Source: an uncultured Veillonella sp.
Lineage (GTDB): Bacteria; Bacillota; Negativicutes; Veillonellales; Veillonellaceae
Assembly: GCA_900544365.1 (NCBI GenBank)
Contig: UQVF01000010.1
Span: 1-44,827 of the forward strand
Length of the DNA: 44,827 nucleotides
Direction of reading: 5' to 3'
In this document: in pieces, positions 8,851-16,480 of the stretch
Position numbering within the stretch: the first letter of the stretch is position 1
How the letters are laid out: each line of letters starts with the position of its first letter
Notes under the pieces: model-generated
The model's database searches: none
What the model saw: the letters and a program-made list of their open reading frames with translations, nothing else
Told to the model about the DNA's origin: nothing
Translations under genes and position numbers: made by a program

Positions 8851-10116
8851 ATGAAAGTATGTATTATCGGCAATGGTGGTCGTGAACATGCATTAGCTTG
8901 GAAATTACATCAGAGTCCATCTGTAACAGATATCTATGTAGTGCCTGGCAATGCAGGGATGACTTCCATAGCCACTATAGTCAATTTAGACTGGAAGAAC
9001 CGAGACACTTTACTTGCTTGGTTATTAGATCATAGGATTGATTTGGTTGTTATAGGTCCTGAATTGCCTCTTGTAGAAGGACTTAGCGATGCAATCCGAG
9101 GAGTGGGGATTTCTGTATTTGGACCCTCCCATCAGGCTTCTCGAATAGAAGGGTCTAAGTCTTTTGCGAAAGATCTAATGCGTCGATATAAGATTCCTAC
9201 AGCAAAGTATGAGATTTGCGAAGATGTAGAAACAGGAACACGCATCATTCATCAATGGGGCGTGCCGATTGTATTAAAGAGGGATGGCCTATGTGGTGGT
9301 AAGGGTGTCACCATTTGTGAGACTTTCACAGAAGCGGAACGAGCACTAAAAGAGATGCTAAGTAGTCCCAGCGAAAGAGTTGTAATTGAAGAATATATGC
9401 GAGGAGCAGAGTTATCCTTCTTGTCCTTTGTGGACGGCACTCACGTCTTGTCTATGATAGGAGCGAGAGATCATAAACGATTGTTAGACCATGATGCAGG
9501 TCCTAATACAGGAGGTATGGGAGCTTATGCACCAGTGTCAGAACTGGATAATACATTGGAACAAGTCATCGTAGACACCATAGTAAAGCCCGTCGTAAAG
9601 GCCATGGCAGAAGAAGGGTATCCCTATGTAGGATGTTTGTATACAGGTCTTATGCTTACCGAGGAAGGACCGAAAGTAGTAGAGTTCAATGCTCGCTTCG
9701 GAGATCCAGAAACACAAGTGATATTGCCATTACTGCAGAGTGATCTAGGAGAAATCATGTATGCTACGGCGACGGGCCGATTAGAGGGAATGACCTTGGA
9801 GTGGTTCAAACAATATGCTTCTTGTGTGATTTTAGCATCCGAAGGATATCCATATAACTCATTGATAGGTCGAAGTATCACCGGTGATATACAGACTGTA
9901 GATACTAGGTCAATGGTATTTCACTCTGGAACAGCATTTGAAATCGATCACTATGTAACACAAGGGGGCCGTGTGCTAGGTGTCGTAGGATTGGGAGATA
10001 CCTTGGAACAATCCTTAGAACATGCCTATGAACGTGTGGGTATAATTGATTTTGAGGGGCAACAATATCGTAAGGACATTGGCAAATCGAGTATTGGATT
10101 TTGTATACATGCGTAA
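8851..10116 (+). CDS. purD: Phosphoribosylamine-glycine ligase (GAR synthetase)
   Basis: Joins phosphoribosylamine and glycine using ATP, between the PurF and PurN steps. The 421-residue protein has the N-terminal GNGGREHALAW signature, an ATP-grasp core (VVIEEYMRGAELSF, GPNTGGMGAY, EFNARFGDPE) and the usual C-terminal domain. It is the last gene of the purF-M-N-D operon, 34 nt after purN, with TGAGAGG before the ATG. No clear terminator follows, so some read-through into nhaA is possible. Confidence 0.97.
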   Translation: MKVCIIGNGGREHALAWKLHQSPSVTDIYVVPGNAGMTSIATIVNLDWKNRDTLLAWLLDHRIDLVVIGPELPLVEGLSDAIRGVGISVFGPSHQASRIEGSKSFAKDLMRRYKIPTAKYEICEDVETGTRIIHQWGVPIVLKRDGLCGGKGVTICETFTEAERALKEMLSSPSERVVIEEYMRGAELSFLSFVDGTHVLSMIGARDHKRLLDHDAGPNTGGMGAYAPVSELDNTLEQVIVDTIVKPVVKAMAEEGYPYVGCLYTGLMLTEEGPKVVEFNARFGDPETQVILPLLQSDLGEIMYATATGRLEGMTLEWFKQYASCVILASEGYPYNSLIGRSITGDIQTVDTRSMVFHSGTAFEIDHYVTQGGRVLGVVGLGDTLEQSLEHAYERVGIIDFEGQQYRKDIGKSSIGFCIHA

Positions 10117-10152
10117 TATAGAAAAAATTCGATAGATAAAGGAATTAATTAG

Positions 10153-10161
10153 TGATATAAT
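10153..10161 (+). promoter_or_regulatory. Possible nhaA promoter (extended -10)
   Basis: TGA followed by a perfect TATAAT at 10156-10161; no recognisable -35. It lies about 60 nt before the nhaA start. Confidence 0.5.
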
Positions 10162-10219
10162 AACAAAGACATATTTTACTTATTCAATGATATATATTAC
10201 ATGGTAGAGGGGTAATTAT

Positions 10220-11404
10220 ATGAATCGAATTGTATCTTTTTTTACATCACCATCAGCAGGGGGCGTACTACTCTTCGTAGCTGCTGTGGTAGGGGTGCTA
10301 TTGGCAAACTCTCCAGTAGAAATGTTGTACCACTCATTATTACATGCTAAACTAGGACCATTACCCATTGAATTATGGATTAATGATGTGGCCATGGCAG
10401 TATTCTTTTTATTTGTAGGCCTTGAAGTAAAACGGGAAATGATTGCAGGGGAATTGAATACGAATGCGAAACGATTTTTGCCAGGTATTGCGGCATTCTT
10501 CGGACTTTTAATGCCGGCATTAATCTATTACTTTATTGTTGGATACCATCCAGAATTTATACATGGTTGGGGGATTCCTACAGCCACAGATATTGCCTTT
10601 GCCATCGGTATCGTTTCACTCTTAGGAGATCGAGTGCCTATTGCGATGAAAGTATTTTTAACTACCTTGGCGGTTATGGATGACTTGATGGCTATCGTCA
10701 TCATTGCTTTCTTCTATACAGCGGAGTTAAACTTCTTTTACTTATTCGTAGCAGCCATCATTGTGTTTATGCTACAATACGTAAACCGTATGAACTATAC
10801 GCGACCAATTCCGTATTTAGCCTTAGGTTTTGGCCTTTGGTTCTGCGTATTTAAGTCTGGATTACATGCTACCTTAGCAGGCGTTATTCTAGCGGCGTTC
10901 ATTCCATATCATGGCATTCGTGATGGTCGTCACGTATCTCCATTATCAGAATGGGAGCATACTTTAAGTAACTGGGTTACTTACTTAATTATTCCAATCT
11001 TTGGATTTGCTAATGCAGGGGTATCCTTCCACGGGTTTACCTTAGAAAGCTTTGCACACCCAGTTGTATTGGGTGTTGCAGTAGGCTTAGTACTTGGTAA
11101 ACAAGTAGGTGTATTTGGTACCTTGTTCTTGCTAGTGAAATCTAAACTCGTGGAAATGCCTGCTCAAACCAATTGGGTTCATGTGTATGGTATCGCTCTA
11201 TGTTGCGGTATCGGATTTACTATGAGCTTGTTTGTATCCTTGTTAGCCTTCCCTCCAGGAGAAGCACAAGAAATGGCAAAAGTTGGTATCTTCGTAGGTT
11301 CTATTGTATCTGGTATCTTGGGATATTCAGTATTACGAATTGCTGGACGTAAACAACAAGTGAGTGTGTCTGAATACGATATGATTAAAGGACAACATAT
11401 TTAA
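10220..11404 (+). CDS. nhaA: Na+/H+ antiporter NhaA
   Basis: Integral membrane protein of 394 residues with about twelve hydrophobic segments. It expels Na+ in exchange for protons and helps pH and salt homeostasis. The functional aspartates are visible: the TATDIAFAIG block (E. coli Asp133 equivalent) and the adjacent pair in LAVMDDLMAI (Asp163/Asp164 equivalents). Length and N terminus (FFTSPSAGGVLL) match the family. AGAGGGG precedes the ATG at a normal distance. It appears monocistronic, with a terminator downstream. Confidence 0.97.
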   Translation: MNRIVSFFTSPSAGGVLLFVAAVVGVLLANSPVEMLYHSLLHAKLGPLPIELWINDVAMAVFFLFVGLEVKREMIAGELNTNAKRFLPGIAAFFGLLMPALIYYFIVGYHPEFIHGWGIPTATDIAFAIGIVSLLGDRVPIAMKVFLTTLAVMDDLMAIVIIAFFYTAELNFFYLFVAAIIVFMLQYVNRMNYTRPIPYLALGFGLWFCVFKSGLHATLAGVILAAFIPYHGIRDGRHVSPLSEWEHTLSNWVTYLIIPIFGFANAGVSFHGFTLESFAHPVVLGVAVGLVLGKQVGVFGTLFLLVKSKLVEMPAQTNWVHVYGIALCCGIGFTMSLFVSLLAFPPGEAQEMAKVGIFVGSIVSGILGYSVLRIAGRKQQVSVSEYDMIKGQHI

Positions 11405-11441
11405 TTGCATACTTTATAGAGTGCAGAGACTCTATATTAAG

Positions 11442-11475
11442 ACCGTAGTAAGAGGACACTTTTGCTACGGTTTTA
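11442..11475 (+). terminator. Terminator after nhaA
   Basis: A 10-bp stem (11442-11451 with 11462-11471, one G-U pair) is followed by a T stretch. A smaller 7-bp hairpin lies just upstream (11415-11421 with 11430-11436). Confidence 0.8.
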
Positions 11476-11665
11476 TTATGCCAATTTAGTATAGTAAACC
11501 TATTTTTATGCATACTTACTATAGAAATTGAGGGAAATTAACATTTTTGGTGTACATATGTAGTAGGTGGTGTTTCCTGTAGGAAGTAATTTATACCATA
11601 TGTGGGAAAAAAACAATAAAAATGGGTGCTAAGTGGTAATAGAATACTAAAAAAGGCCTGTTTTT

Positions 11666-11694
11666 TTGACGTATCTCCCAAAAAATGGTAAAAT
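11666..11694 (+). promoter_or_regulatory. Promoter of the 3D-domain protein gene
   Basis: TTGACG at 11666-11671, a 17-nt spacer and TAAAAT at 11689-11694, about 30 nt before the start codon. Confidence 0.7.
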
Positions 11695-11724
11695 GTATAA
11701 GCATTTAGATATGAGGTGAACATC

Positions 11725-12549
11725 GTGAAAAAAATAACTCTCATAGCGGTTCTGCTTTTGGTATGTACCATGGTGACAGCCTTGGCAACATCTGGACGTG
11801 GGGATCGTGGTAAAGAGGTAGAAGAGTTACAAGCGTTGTTAGTAGCCCAAGGCTATTTGCTTGATACAGCAGATGGAGTGTTTGGGAATAATACAGAATA
11901 CGCGGTACTCGTCTTTCAGAAAGAACACGGGTTAACTCCAGACGGTAGAGTAGGTAAAGAAACTATGCGTGCTTTACGAGAGAATCAAAAACAATTTGAG
12001 GGGCAACAAGTCCCTTTAAATACCCGTAGTGTTGAGGTATCACGATTTGGTGATCGTGGTCGTCAGATTGAAGAATTGCAAAGTAAATTAGAAGATAGTG
12101 GTTTTTCCCCTGGTGCTATTGATGGTGTGTTTGGTAGTGGAACAAAAGAGGCTTTACTACGTTTTCAGCGGTACCATGGACTTAGTGAAACTGGTATTTT
12201 AGATGCTACGACATGGTCTAAGTTATCAGGTACAAAACAAAATACTTTCAAAAAGAATCGTAGGCCAGTATCCTATAAAAAAACTATCGAAATGGAAGCG
12301 ACAGCCTATACAAGTCAAGAGTCAGGTTCTTATACAGCTCGTGGTAACGCTTTGCGGCATGGATATGTATCCGTTGATCCAAGAGTGATTCCTTTAGGTA
12401 CAGAGGTATATGTTGAAGGCTATGGCTATGCAATAGCAGATGATACAGGTGGTGATATTGTTGGTCATCGTATTGATTTAGCAATGGAAAGTTATGACGA
12501 GGCTATTCAATTTGGTCGGCGTACGGTGAAAGTATATATTCTAAATTAG
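11725..12549 (+). CDS. Secreted peptidoglycan-binding and 3D-domain protein
   Basis: A 274-residue exported protein. Residues 1-21 are a signal peptide (MKKITLIAVLLLVCTMVTALA). Two peptidoglycan-binding type 1 repeats follow, at about 24-85 and 100-155, each with a VFG block and FQ...HGL. A C-terminal 3D domain, named for three conserved aspartates (IADDTGGDI and HRIDLA), covers about 185-274. The 3D domain is the double-psi barrel of MltA- and Rpf/YocH-like cell-wall enzymes. A murein lytic role in the periplasm is therefore likely, but the exact cleavage is not known. The GTG at 11725 was chosen over the GTG at 11716 for its spacing from GAGGTG at 11714-11719. The gene stands alone with its own promoter and terminator. 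Confidence 0.88.
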   Translation: MKKITLIAVLLLVCTMVTALATSGRGDRGKEVEELQALLVAQGYLLDTADGVFGNNTEYAVLVFQKEHGLTPDGRVGKETMRALRENQKQFEGQQVPLNTRSVEVSRFGDRGRQIEELQSKLEDSGFSPGAIDGVFGSGTKEALLRFQRYHGLSETGILDATTWSKLSGTKQNTFKKNRRPVSYKKTIEMEATAYTSQESGSYTARGNALRHGYVSVDPRVIPLGTEVYVEGYGYAIADDTGGDIVGHRIDLAMESYDEAIQFGRRTVKVYILN

Positions 12550-12657
12550 AGGAAGTATTGATTTGTTGTAAGACAGAAAGAACATCTAATTGCATACGTG
12601 TATTTACACAATCATAAGTATTTGGAAGCGTAATGAATTTAAGCTTCTAACATAAAT

Positions 12658-12697
12658 AAAAGATAGTTGGGTGGAAATAGCTCAGCTATCTTTTGTT
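12658..12697 (+). terminator. Terminator after the 3D-domain gene
   Basis: A stem of about 14 bp with G-U pairs (12658-12672 with 12680-12694) ends in TTTT then GTTTT. Its tail abuts the terC promoter. Confidence 0.82.
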
Positions 12698-12720
12698 TTA
12701 TAAGGAGCTTATGCTATAAT
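12693..12720 (+). promoter_or_regulatory. Promoter of the TerC-family gene
   Basis: TTGTTT at 12693-12698, a 16-nt spacer and TATAAT at 12715-12720, with TG at 12712-12713 making an extended -10. The -35 overlaps the T tail of the preceding terminator. Confidence 0.6.
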
Positions 12721-12753
12721 AAAATGTATTCTAAGTAGTAGTTATAGGAGGAA

Positions 12754-13416
12754 ATGGTGGATATTACATCAACACAAGGGTTATTAGCAATTCTACAAAT
12801 TATTATTATCGATATATTATTGGCTGGGGATAATGCTATTGTTATCGGTATGGCTGCGAAAAACTTGCCAGAAAGGTTGCGCAAGCGTGCCATATTCTGG
12901 GGCACTGCTGGGGCCATCGGCTTGCGTTTGATTATGGCAATATTATTCATTGAAGCTTTAGATAACATTCCAGCATTACGCATCGTTGGCGGTATTATGT
13001 TGCTTTGGATTGGTTACTCCTTATTGAAAGATGGGGACAATGAGCATAATATTGAAGCAAAAGATAATATCTGGGGTGCTATTGCGACCATCATCATTGC
13101 GGATGGTGTGATGGGCATCGACAACGTGCTAGGTGTTGTAGCAGCAGCAGAAGGACATTTTGGTCTTGTTCTAGTAGGTATGCTTGTGACAGTGCCAATT
13201 ATTGTTTGGGGTAGTACCATCTTTGTAAAACTGATCGATAAATTCCCTGTAATTTTATATGCAGGTGGAGGTATCTTAGGCTGGGTATCTGCTAGCATGA
13301 TTCAGCATGACCCAATGGCAGCACCATATGTTGAACCATATAGCTTGCCATTCCATATTGGCTGTGTTGTATTGGTATTAGGCGCGGCAATGATTCGTAA
13401 TCGATTGGTGAAATAA
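12754..13416 (+). CDS. TerC-family integral membrane protein
   Basis: A 220-residue membrane protein with about seven hydrophobic segments. It carries the family's acidic signatures LLAGDNAIVIGMA near the N terminus and IIADGVMGIDNVLGV mid-protein, where the aspartates are expected to bind metal. TerC/YjbE-type members export Mn2+ or help load metal into exported enzymes, and the name comes from tellurite resistance. Substrate cannot be decided here. AGGAGG at 12746-12751 is only 2 nt from the ATG at 12754, so the GTG at 12757 (5 nt away) may be the true start. Many relatives sit behind a Mn riboswitch, but none is recognisable here. Confidence 0.88.
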   Translation: MVDITSTQGLLAILQIIIIDILLAGDNAIVIGMAAKNLPERLRKRAIFWGTAGAIGLRLIMAILFIEALDNIPALRIVGGIMLLWIGYSLLKDGDNEHNIEAKDNIWGAIATIIIADGVMGIDNVLGVVAAAEGHFGLVLVGMLVTVPIIVWGSTIFVKLIDKFPVILYAGGGILGWVSASMIQHDPMAAPYVEPYSLPFHIGCVVLVLGAAMIRNRLVK

Positions 13417-13744
13417 ACTAGAGATTGTAAAAGTATTCTCTATTTGTCTTAGCATATATGAGACACTAGTCAGCAAATAAAGTTCTATACTATATTTTGC
13501 GAGGATGGCAATAGTCAAACCTCAACAAATAGCTTTTATGTATAACATAGGCATATAGTTTTCATGATGTCGTACATCAATGGAGGCTGTATGCTTTTTC
13601 TTTTTTTTGAGAAGAGCAGATTATAGAATAAACTGAATTGCTTTCACAAGCAATGATGTTAGGAGTCGTGTAAAGAACACATAAAAATGATATAATAAGA
13701 CATGCATTGATACAAGCGATTATATTGTGTATAAGGATATATAG
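13417..13744 (+). other. Intergenic region between terC and rlmD
   Basis: This stretch of about 330 bp has no supportable gene. It holds small hairpins (for example 13637-13643 with 13648-13654), a pyrimidine run near 13595-13610 and a likely extended -10 (TGATATAAT, 13688-13696) for the next gene. No clear terminator for the TerC gene was found. Confidence 0.5.
13688..13696 (+). promoter_or_regulatory. Possible rlmD promoter (extended -10)
   Basis: TGA precedes TATAAT at 13691-13696; the -35 is poor. It lies about 50 nt upstream of the start codon. Confidence 0.5.
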
Positions 13745-15136
13745 ATGAGTGAGAAGAAGAAACAACAGAAAGCACCAGTGTGCGTTGGAACTACATATAC
13801 GATAGAGATTCACGGGACAGGTAGTAGTGGTGAAGGGGTAGGTAGATACGAAGGGTTTACTGTATTTGTACCTTATGGATTACCCAATGAAACGGTGCAA
13901 GTGAAGATTACCGTAGTCAAAAAAAATTATGCCGTAGGGGATATTATAAAGGTGCTCATATCGTCTGAAGAGCGAGTATCCCCACAATGTGAAGTATATG
14001 GCAATTGTGGAGGTTGCCAATTACAACATGCGTCCTATACAGAACAATTACGATTAAAAACAGAATCTGTGAAAGCTGTTATTGAACGTATTGCGAAATG
14101 TGACCCCAGCTTGGTCTTGCCTTGCATAGGTCCAGAGGAGCCTTGGCGATATCGAAATAAAATGCAAATGCCTATAGGTGGCACCGTAGGCAACATACGT
14201 ATGGGCTTTTACCAAAAAGGTTCTCATAGTATTATCAATCACGAACATTGCCCTATCCAAGATGTGGGCAATGATGAAATCCGTAAGGTTTGCTATGAGG
14301 TTATGAATGAACTAGGCATTGAGCCATATAATGAGCACACTGAAAGGGGCATCATACGCCATATTATTGGACGTATTGGGAAAGACGAATGGATGGTTAT
14401 TCTTGTGAGTCGGACTGCTAGTATTCCTCATGAATCAGAATTGGTAGGCCGTATCATAACCGCGTTACCAAAAGTAACATCTATCGTGGTGAATCACAAT
14501 CCTAAACAAACGAATGTCATCTTAGGACCTACCAATCGCACGATCTATGGAAAAGACCAAATTACAGATTATATCAAAGACTTGTCTTTTCAGTTGTCAC
14601 CGCATTCCTTCTTTCAAGTAAATCCAGAACAAACCACTGTACTCTATGATACAGCCTTGGAATTTGCGGACTTGAAAGGACATGAAACGGTCATTGATGC
14701 CTATTGTGGAACAGGAACGATCTCCTTGTTCTTGGCGCACAAAGCAAAGCATGTCATCGGCATTGAAATAGTAGCACCCGCTATCGAAGATGCGAAGAAA
14801 AACGCCCTTCGCAATGGATATGATAATACAGAATTTATCGTAGGTGACGCAGCCGTTGAGATGCCACGCTTGTATAAACAAGGCATAGAGCCAGATGTCA
14901 TCGTATTTGACCCTATTCGAGCAGGCTGTAAAGAAGACGTGCTGCACGCAGCCATAGGCATGGGACCACAACGCATCGTCTACGTGTCGTGCAAGCCATC
15001 ATCGATGGCACGAGATATAGAAATATTGACGAAATACGGCTATGAATTAGTGAAAGTCCAACCAGTGGATATGTTCCCGCAGACGTATCATACTGAGGCC
15101 GTATCTTTGCTTACTAGGAGCAAAGTGATGCAGTAA
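13745..15136 (+). CDS. rlmD: 23S rRNA (uracil-5-)-methyltransferase, RlmD/RlmCD type
   Basis: A 463-residue SAM-dependent m5U methyltransferase of the RumA/TrmA family. It starts with a TRAM RNA-binding domain (about 10-70). Cys82, Cys88, Cys91 and Cys169 have the spacing of the RumA [4Fe-4S] ligands. The SAM site is DAYCGTGTISLFLA, followed by FDPIRAGC. The nucleophile is Cys416 in YVSCKPSSMARD, with a final HTEAVSLL motif. Whether it modifies one or two positions of 23S rRNA cannot be told, since Firmicute relatives may do both. The ribosome site is weak (AAGG about 10 nt before the ATG). It is transcribed alone or together with the following adhesin gene, with no terminator between them. 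Confidence 0.93.
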   Translation: MSEKKKQQKAPVCVGTTYTIEIHGTGSSGEGVGRYEGFTVFVPYGLPNETVQVKITVVKKNYAVGDIIKVLISSEERVSPQCEVYGNCGGCQLQHASYTEQLRLKTESVKAVIERIAKCDPSLVLPCIGPEEPWRYRNKMQMPIGGTVGNIRMGFYQKGSHSIINHEHCPIQDVGNDEIRKVCYEVMNELGIEPYNEHTERGIIRHIIGRIGKDEWMVILVSRTASIPHESELVGRIITALPKVTSIVVNHNPKQTNVILGPTNRTIYGKDQITDYIKDLSFQLSPHSFFQVNPEQTTVLYDTALEFADLKGHETVIDAYCGTGTISLFLAHKAKHVIGIEIVAPAIEDAKKNALRNGYDNTEFIVGDAAVEMPRLYKQGIEPDVIVFDPIRAGCKEDVLHAAIGMGPQRIVYVSCKPSSMARDIEILTKYGYELVKVQPVDMFPQTYHTEAVSLLTRSKVMQ

Positions 15137-15215
15137 GGATAGGGATGGCCCATTTCAAGCATATCCAAGAATACGAAGACAAATATTTTATTGATATAGT
15201 ATCAGGAGTAAATAA

Positions 15216-16353
15216 ATGAACTTACGATTACATTTAATTATGGCAATATCTGTATTTTCGCTTATAGGGATATCTATCACTGATGTAGCTCAGGCTGAAG
15301 AAAATCAGAGTAGTAAAGCTAATGTGAGTGGTGAAGGGAATACTATAATTTATTCTAAATTTTATAATGTATATGGAAATAACAATTTAGTGTATGGTGA
15401 CCATCTTAATGTTTTAGGAAACAAAAATCGAGTTACTGGAGACCATTTAGTTGTTGTTGGAAATTATAATATAGTAGCTCCAGAGAAATATCCTAAGGAT
15501 TTTAATAATTGGACATTTTCTTTAGGTAAAGCACCAGGAGAAGGTGCAACAGTTATAGGGGATTATGCGACGGCACAATATGAACATGGTACAGCCATTG
15601 GATATGGAGCGAAAGCCTATGGTAAAAGTTCAGTTGCATTGGGAGCATTTAGTAAAGCAGTTACATTACATCCAGTAGATGGTAAATATGCGGGTGTTGA
15701 TAATGTCAATGGAATCGTAAGTATTGGTACTGTTGATGAGGGGATAGAAGCCTATTACTCTAAAGATAATGGTTTTGTAAAGCCTGAAAAATACAATAAA
15801 TTTACTCGTCAATTGCAAGGAGTAGCAGCTGGAGAGCTTTCTGAAACATCTACTGACGCTGTGAATGGTAGTCAATTACATGCCACTAATCAAACCATTA
15901 TTAGAGTGGAAGAGGAGTCTAAAGCACGAGATACGATGAATGCAGCTTTATCAGCATTAAAGCCACTAACTTATGATCCTAGAGAACCACATCAATTTAT
16001 GGCTGGGCGCGGGTTATATTAAAAAAAAAGAGACGCGTGCAATACGTGGTCTAGGTTCATATAAAAATAAGCGAGCCGTGGCTCTAGGATATGCCCGCTA
16101 TTACAATGAGTCTAAATTGGCTCATATTGGAATGGCTTATGCAAATGGGAATGGTATGATAGTTAATGCGGGGCTAAGCTTTAAGTTTGGATTAGGTAAT
16201 CAATCTAAGGTATTACCACAATATGCAAAGGGACCGATTGCTTCCATCTACGTCCTTCAAGAGGAAAATCAAGTGCTTCGTAAAAAAGTAGATGAACAAG
16301 AACAACGTATTGCACGATTAGAAACGTTGATTTCGAATAAAAAGCTGTCCTGA
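15216..16353 (+). pseudogene. Short YadA-like trimeric autotransporter adhesin, frameshifted
   Basis: A single adhesin is split over two frames. 15216-16022 encodes a signal peptide (1-27, ending DVAQA), glycine/asparagine-rich repeats of the type NVxGNxN, a YadA-head segment (GTAIGYGAKAYGKSSVALG), a neck/stalk motif (GVAAG then STDAVNGSQL) and the beginning of the membrane anchor, ending at TAA 16020-16022. The frame at 15973-16353 continues the anchor (YKNKRAVALGYARYYNES to NAGLSFKFG) and then a coiled-coil tail. Removing one G from the GGG at 16003-16005 restores a continuous product of about 378 residues reading MAGAGYIKKK. Such proteins trimerise in the outer membrane and mediate adhesion. 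Either the gene is inactivated, or the G count varies, or this is a sequence error. The C-terminal coiled coil past the anchor is unusual compared with classical YadA. Confidence 0.82.
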
Positions 16354-16385
16354 ATTTCCCAAATCAGTGATTCATGAGGTTATAA

Positions 16386-16475
16386 AAACAGAATCTTTCC
16401 TTACTAGAAGCGAAAGGAATGAGTATCATAGAACGGCTTATACAAAGGTGGATAAAGAATCATAAAGTGAGGTAA
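16386..16475 (+). other. Possible 3' remnant of an open frame before the helicase
   Basis: A frame opens after the stop at 16383-16385 and runs to TAA at 16473-16475, encoding about 29 residues ending IIERLIQRWIKNHKVR. An internal ATG lies at 16419. The stop is 5 nt before the helicase ATG, the spacing expected of operon genes. It could be the tail of a lost upstream module gene, a tiny leader peptide, or chance. I do not recognise it. Confidence 0.2.
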
Positions 16476-16480
16476 AGGAA

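Noticed and set aside
12203..12484. Overlapping frames on both strands inside the 3D-domain gene
   Set aside because: Both lie inside a gene whose domains are complete; no ribosome sites or recognisable content.
12550..12753. Mn-sensing (yybP-ykoY) riboswitch before the TerC gene
   Set aside because: The region contains only a terminator and a promoter with a short leader; conserved riboswitch loops are missing.
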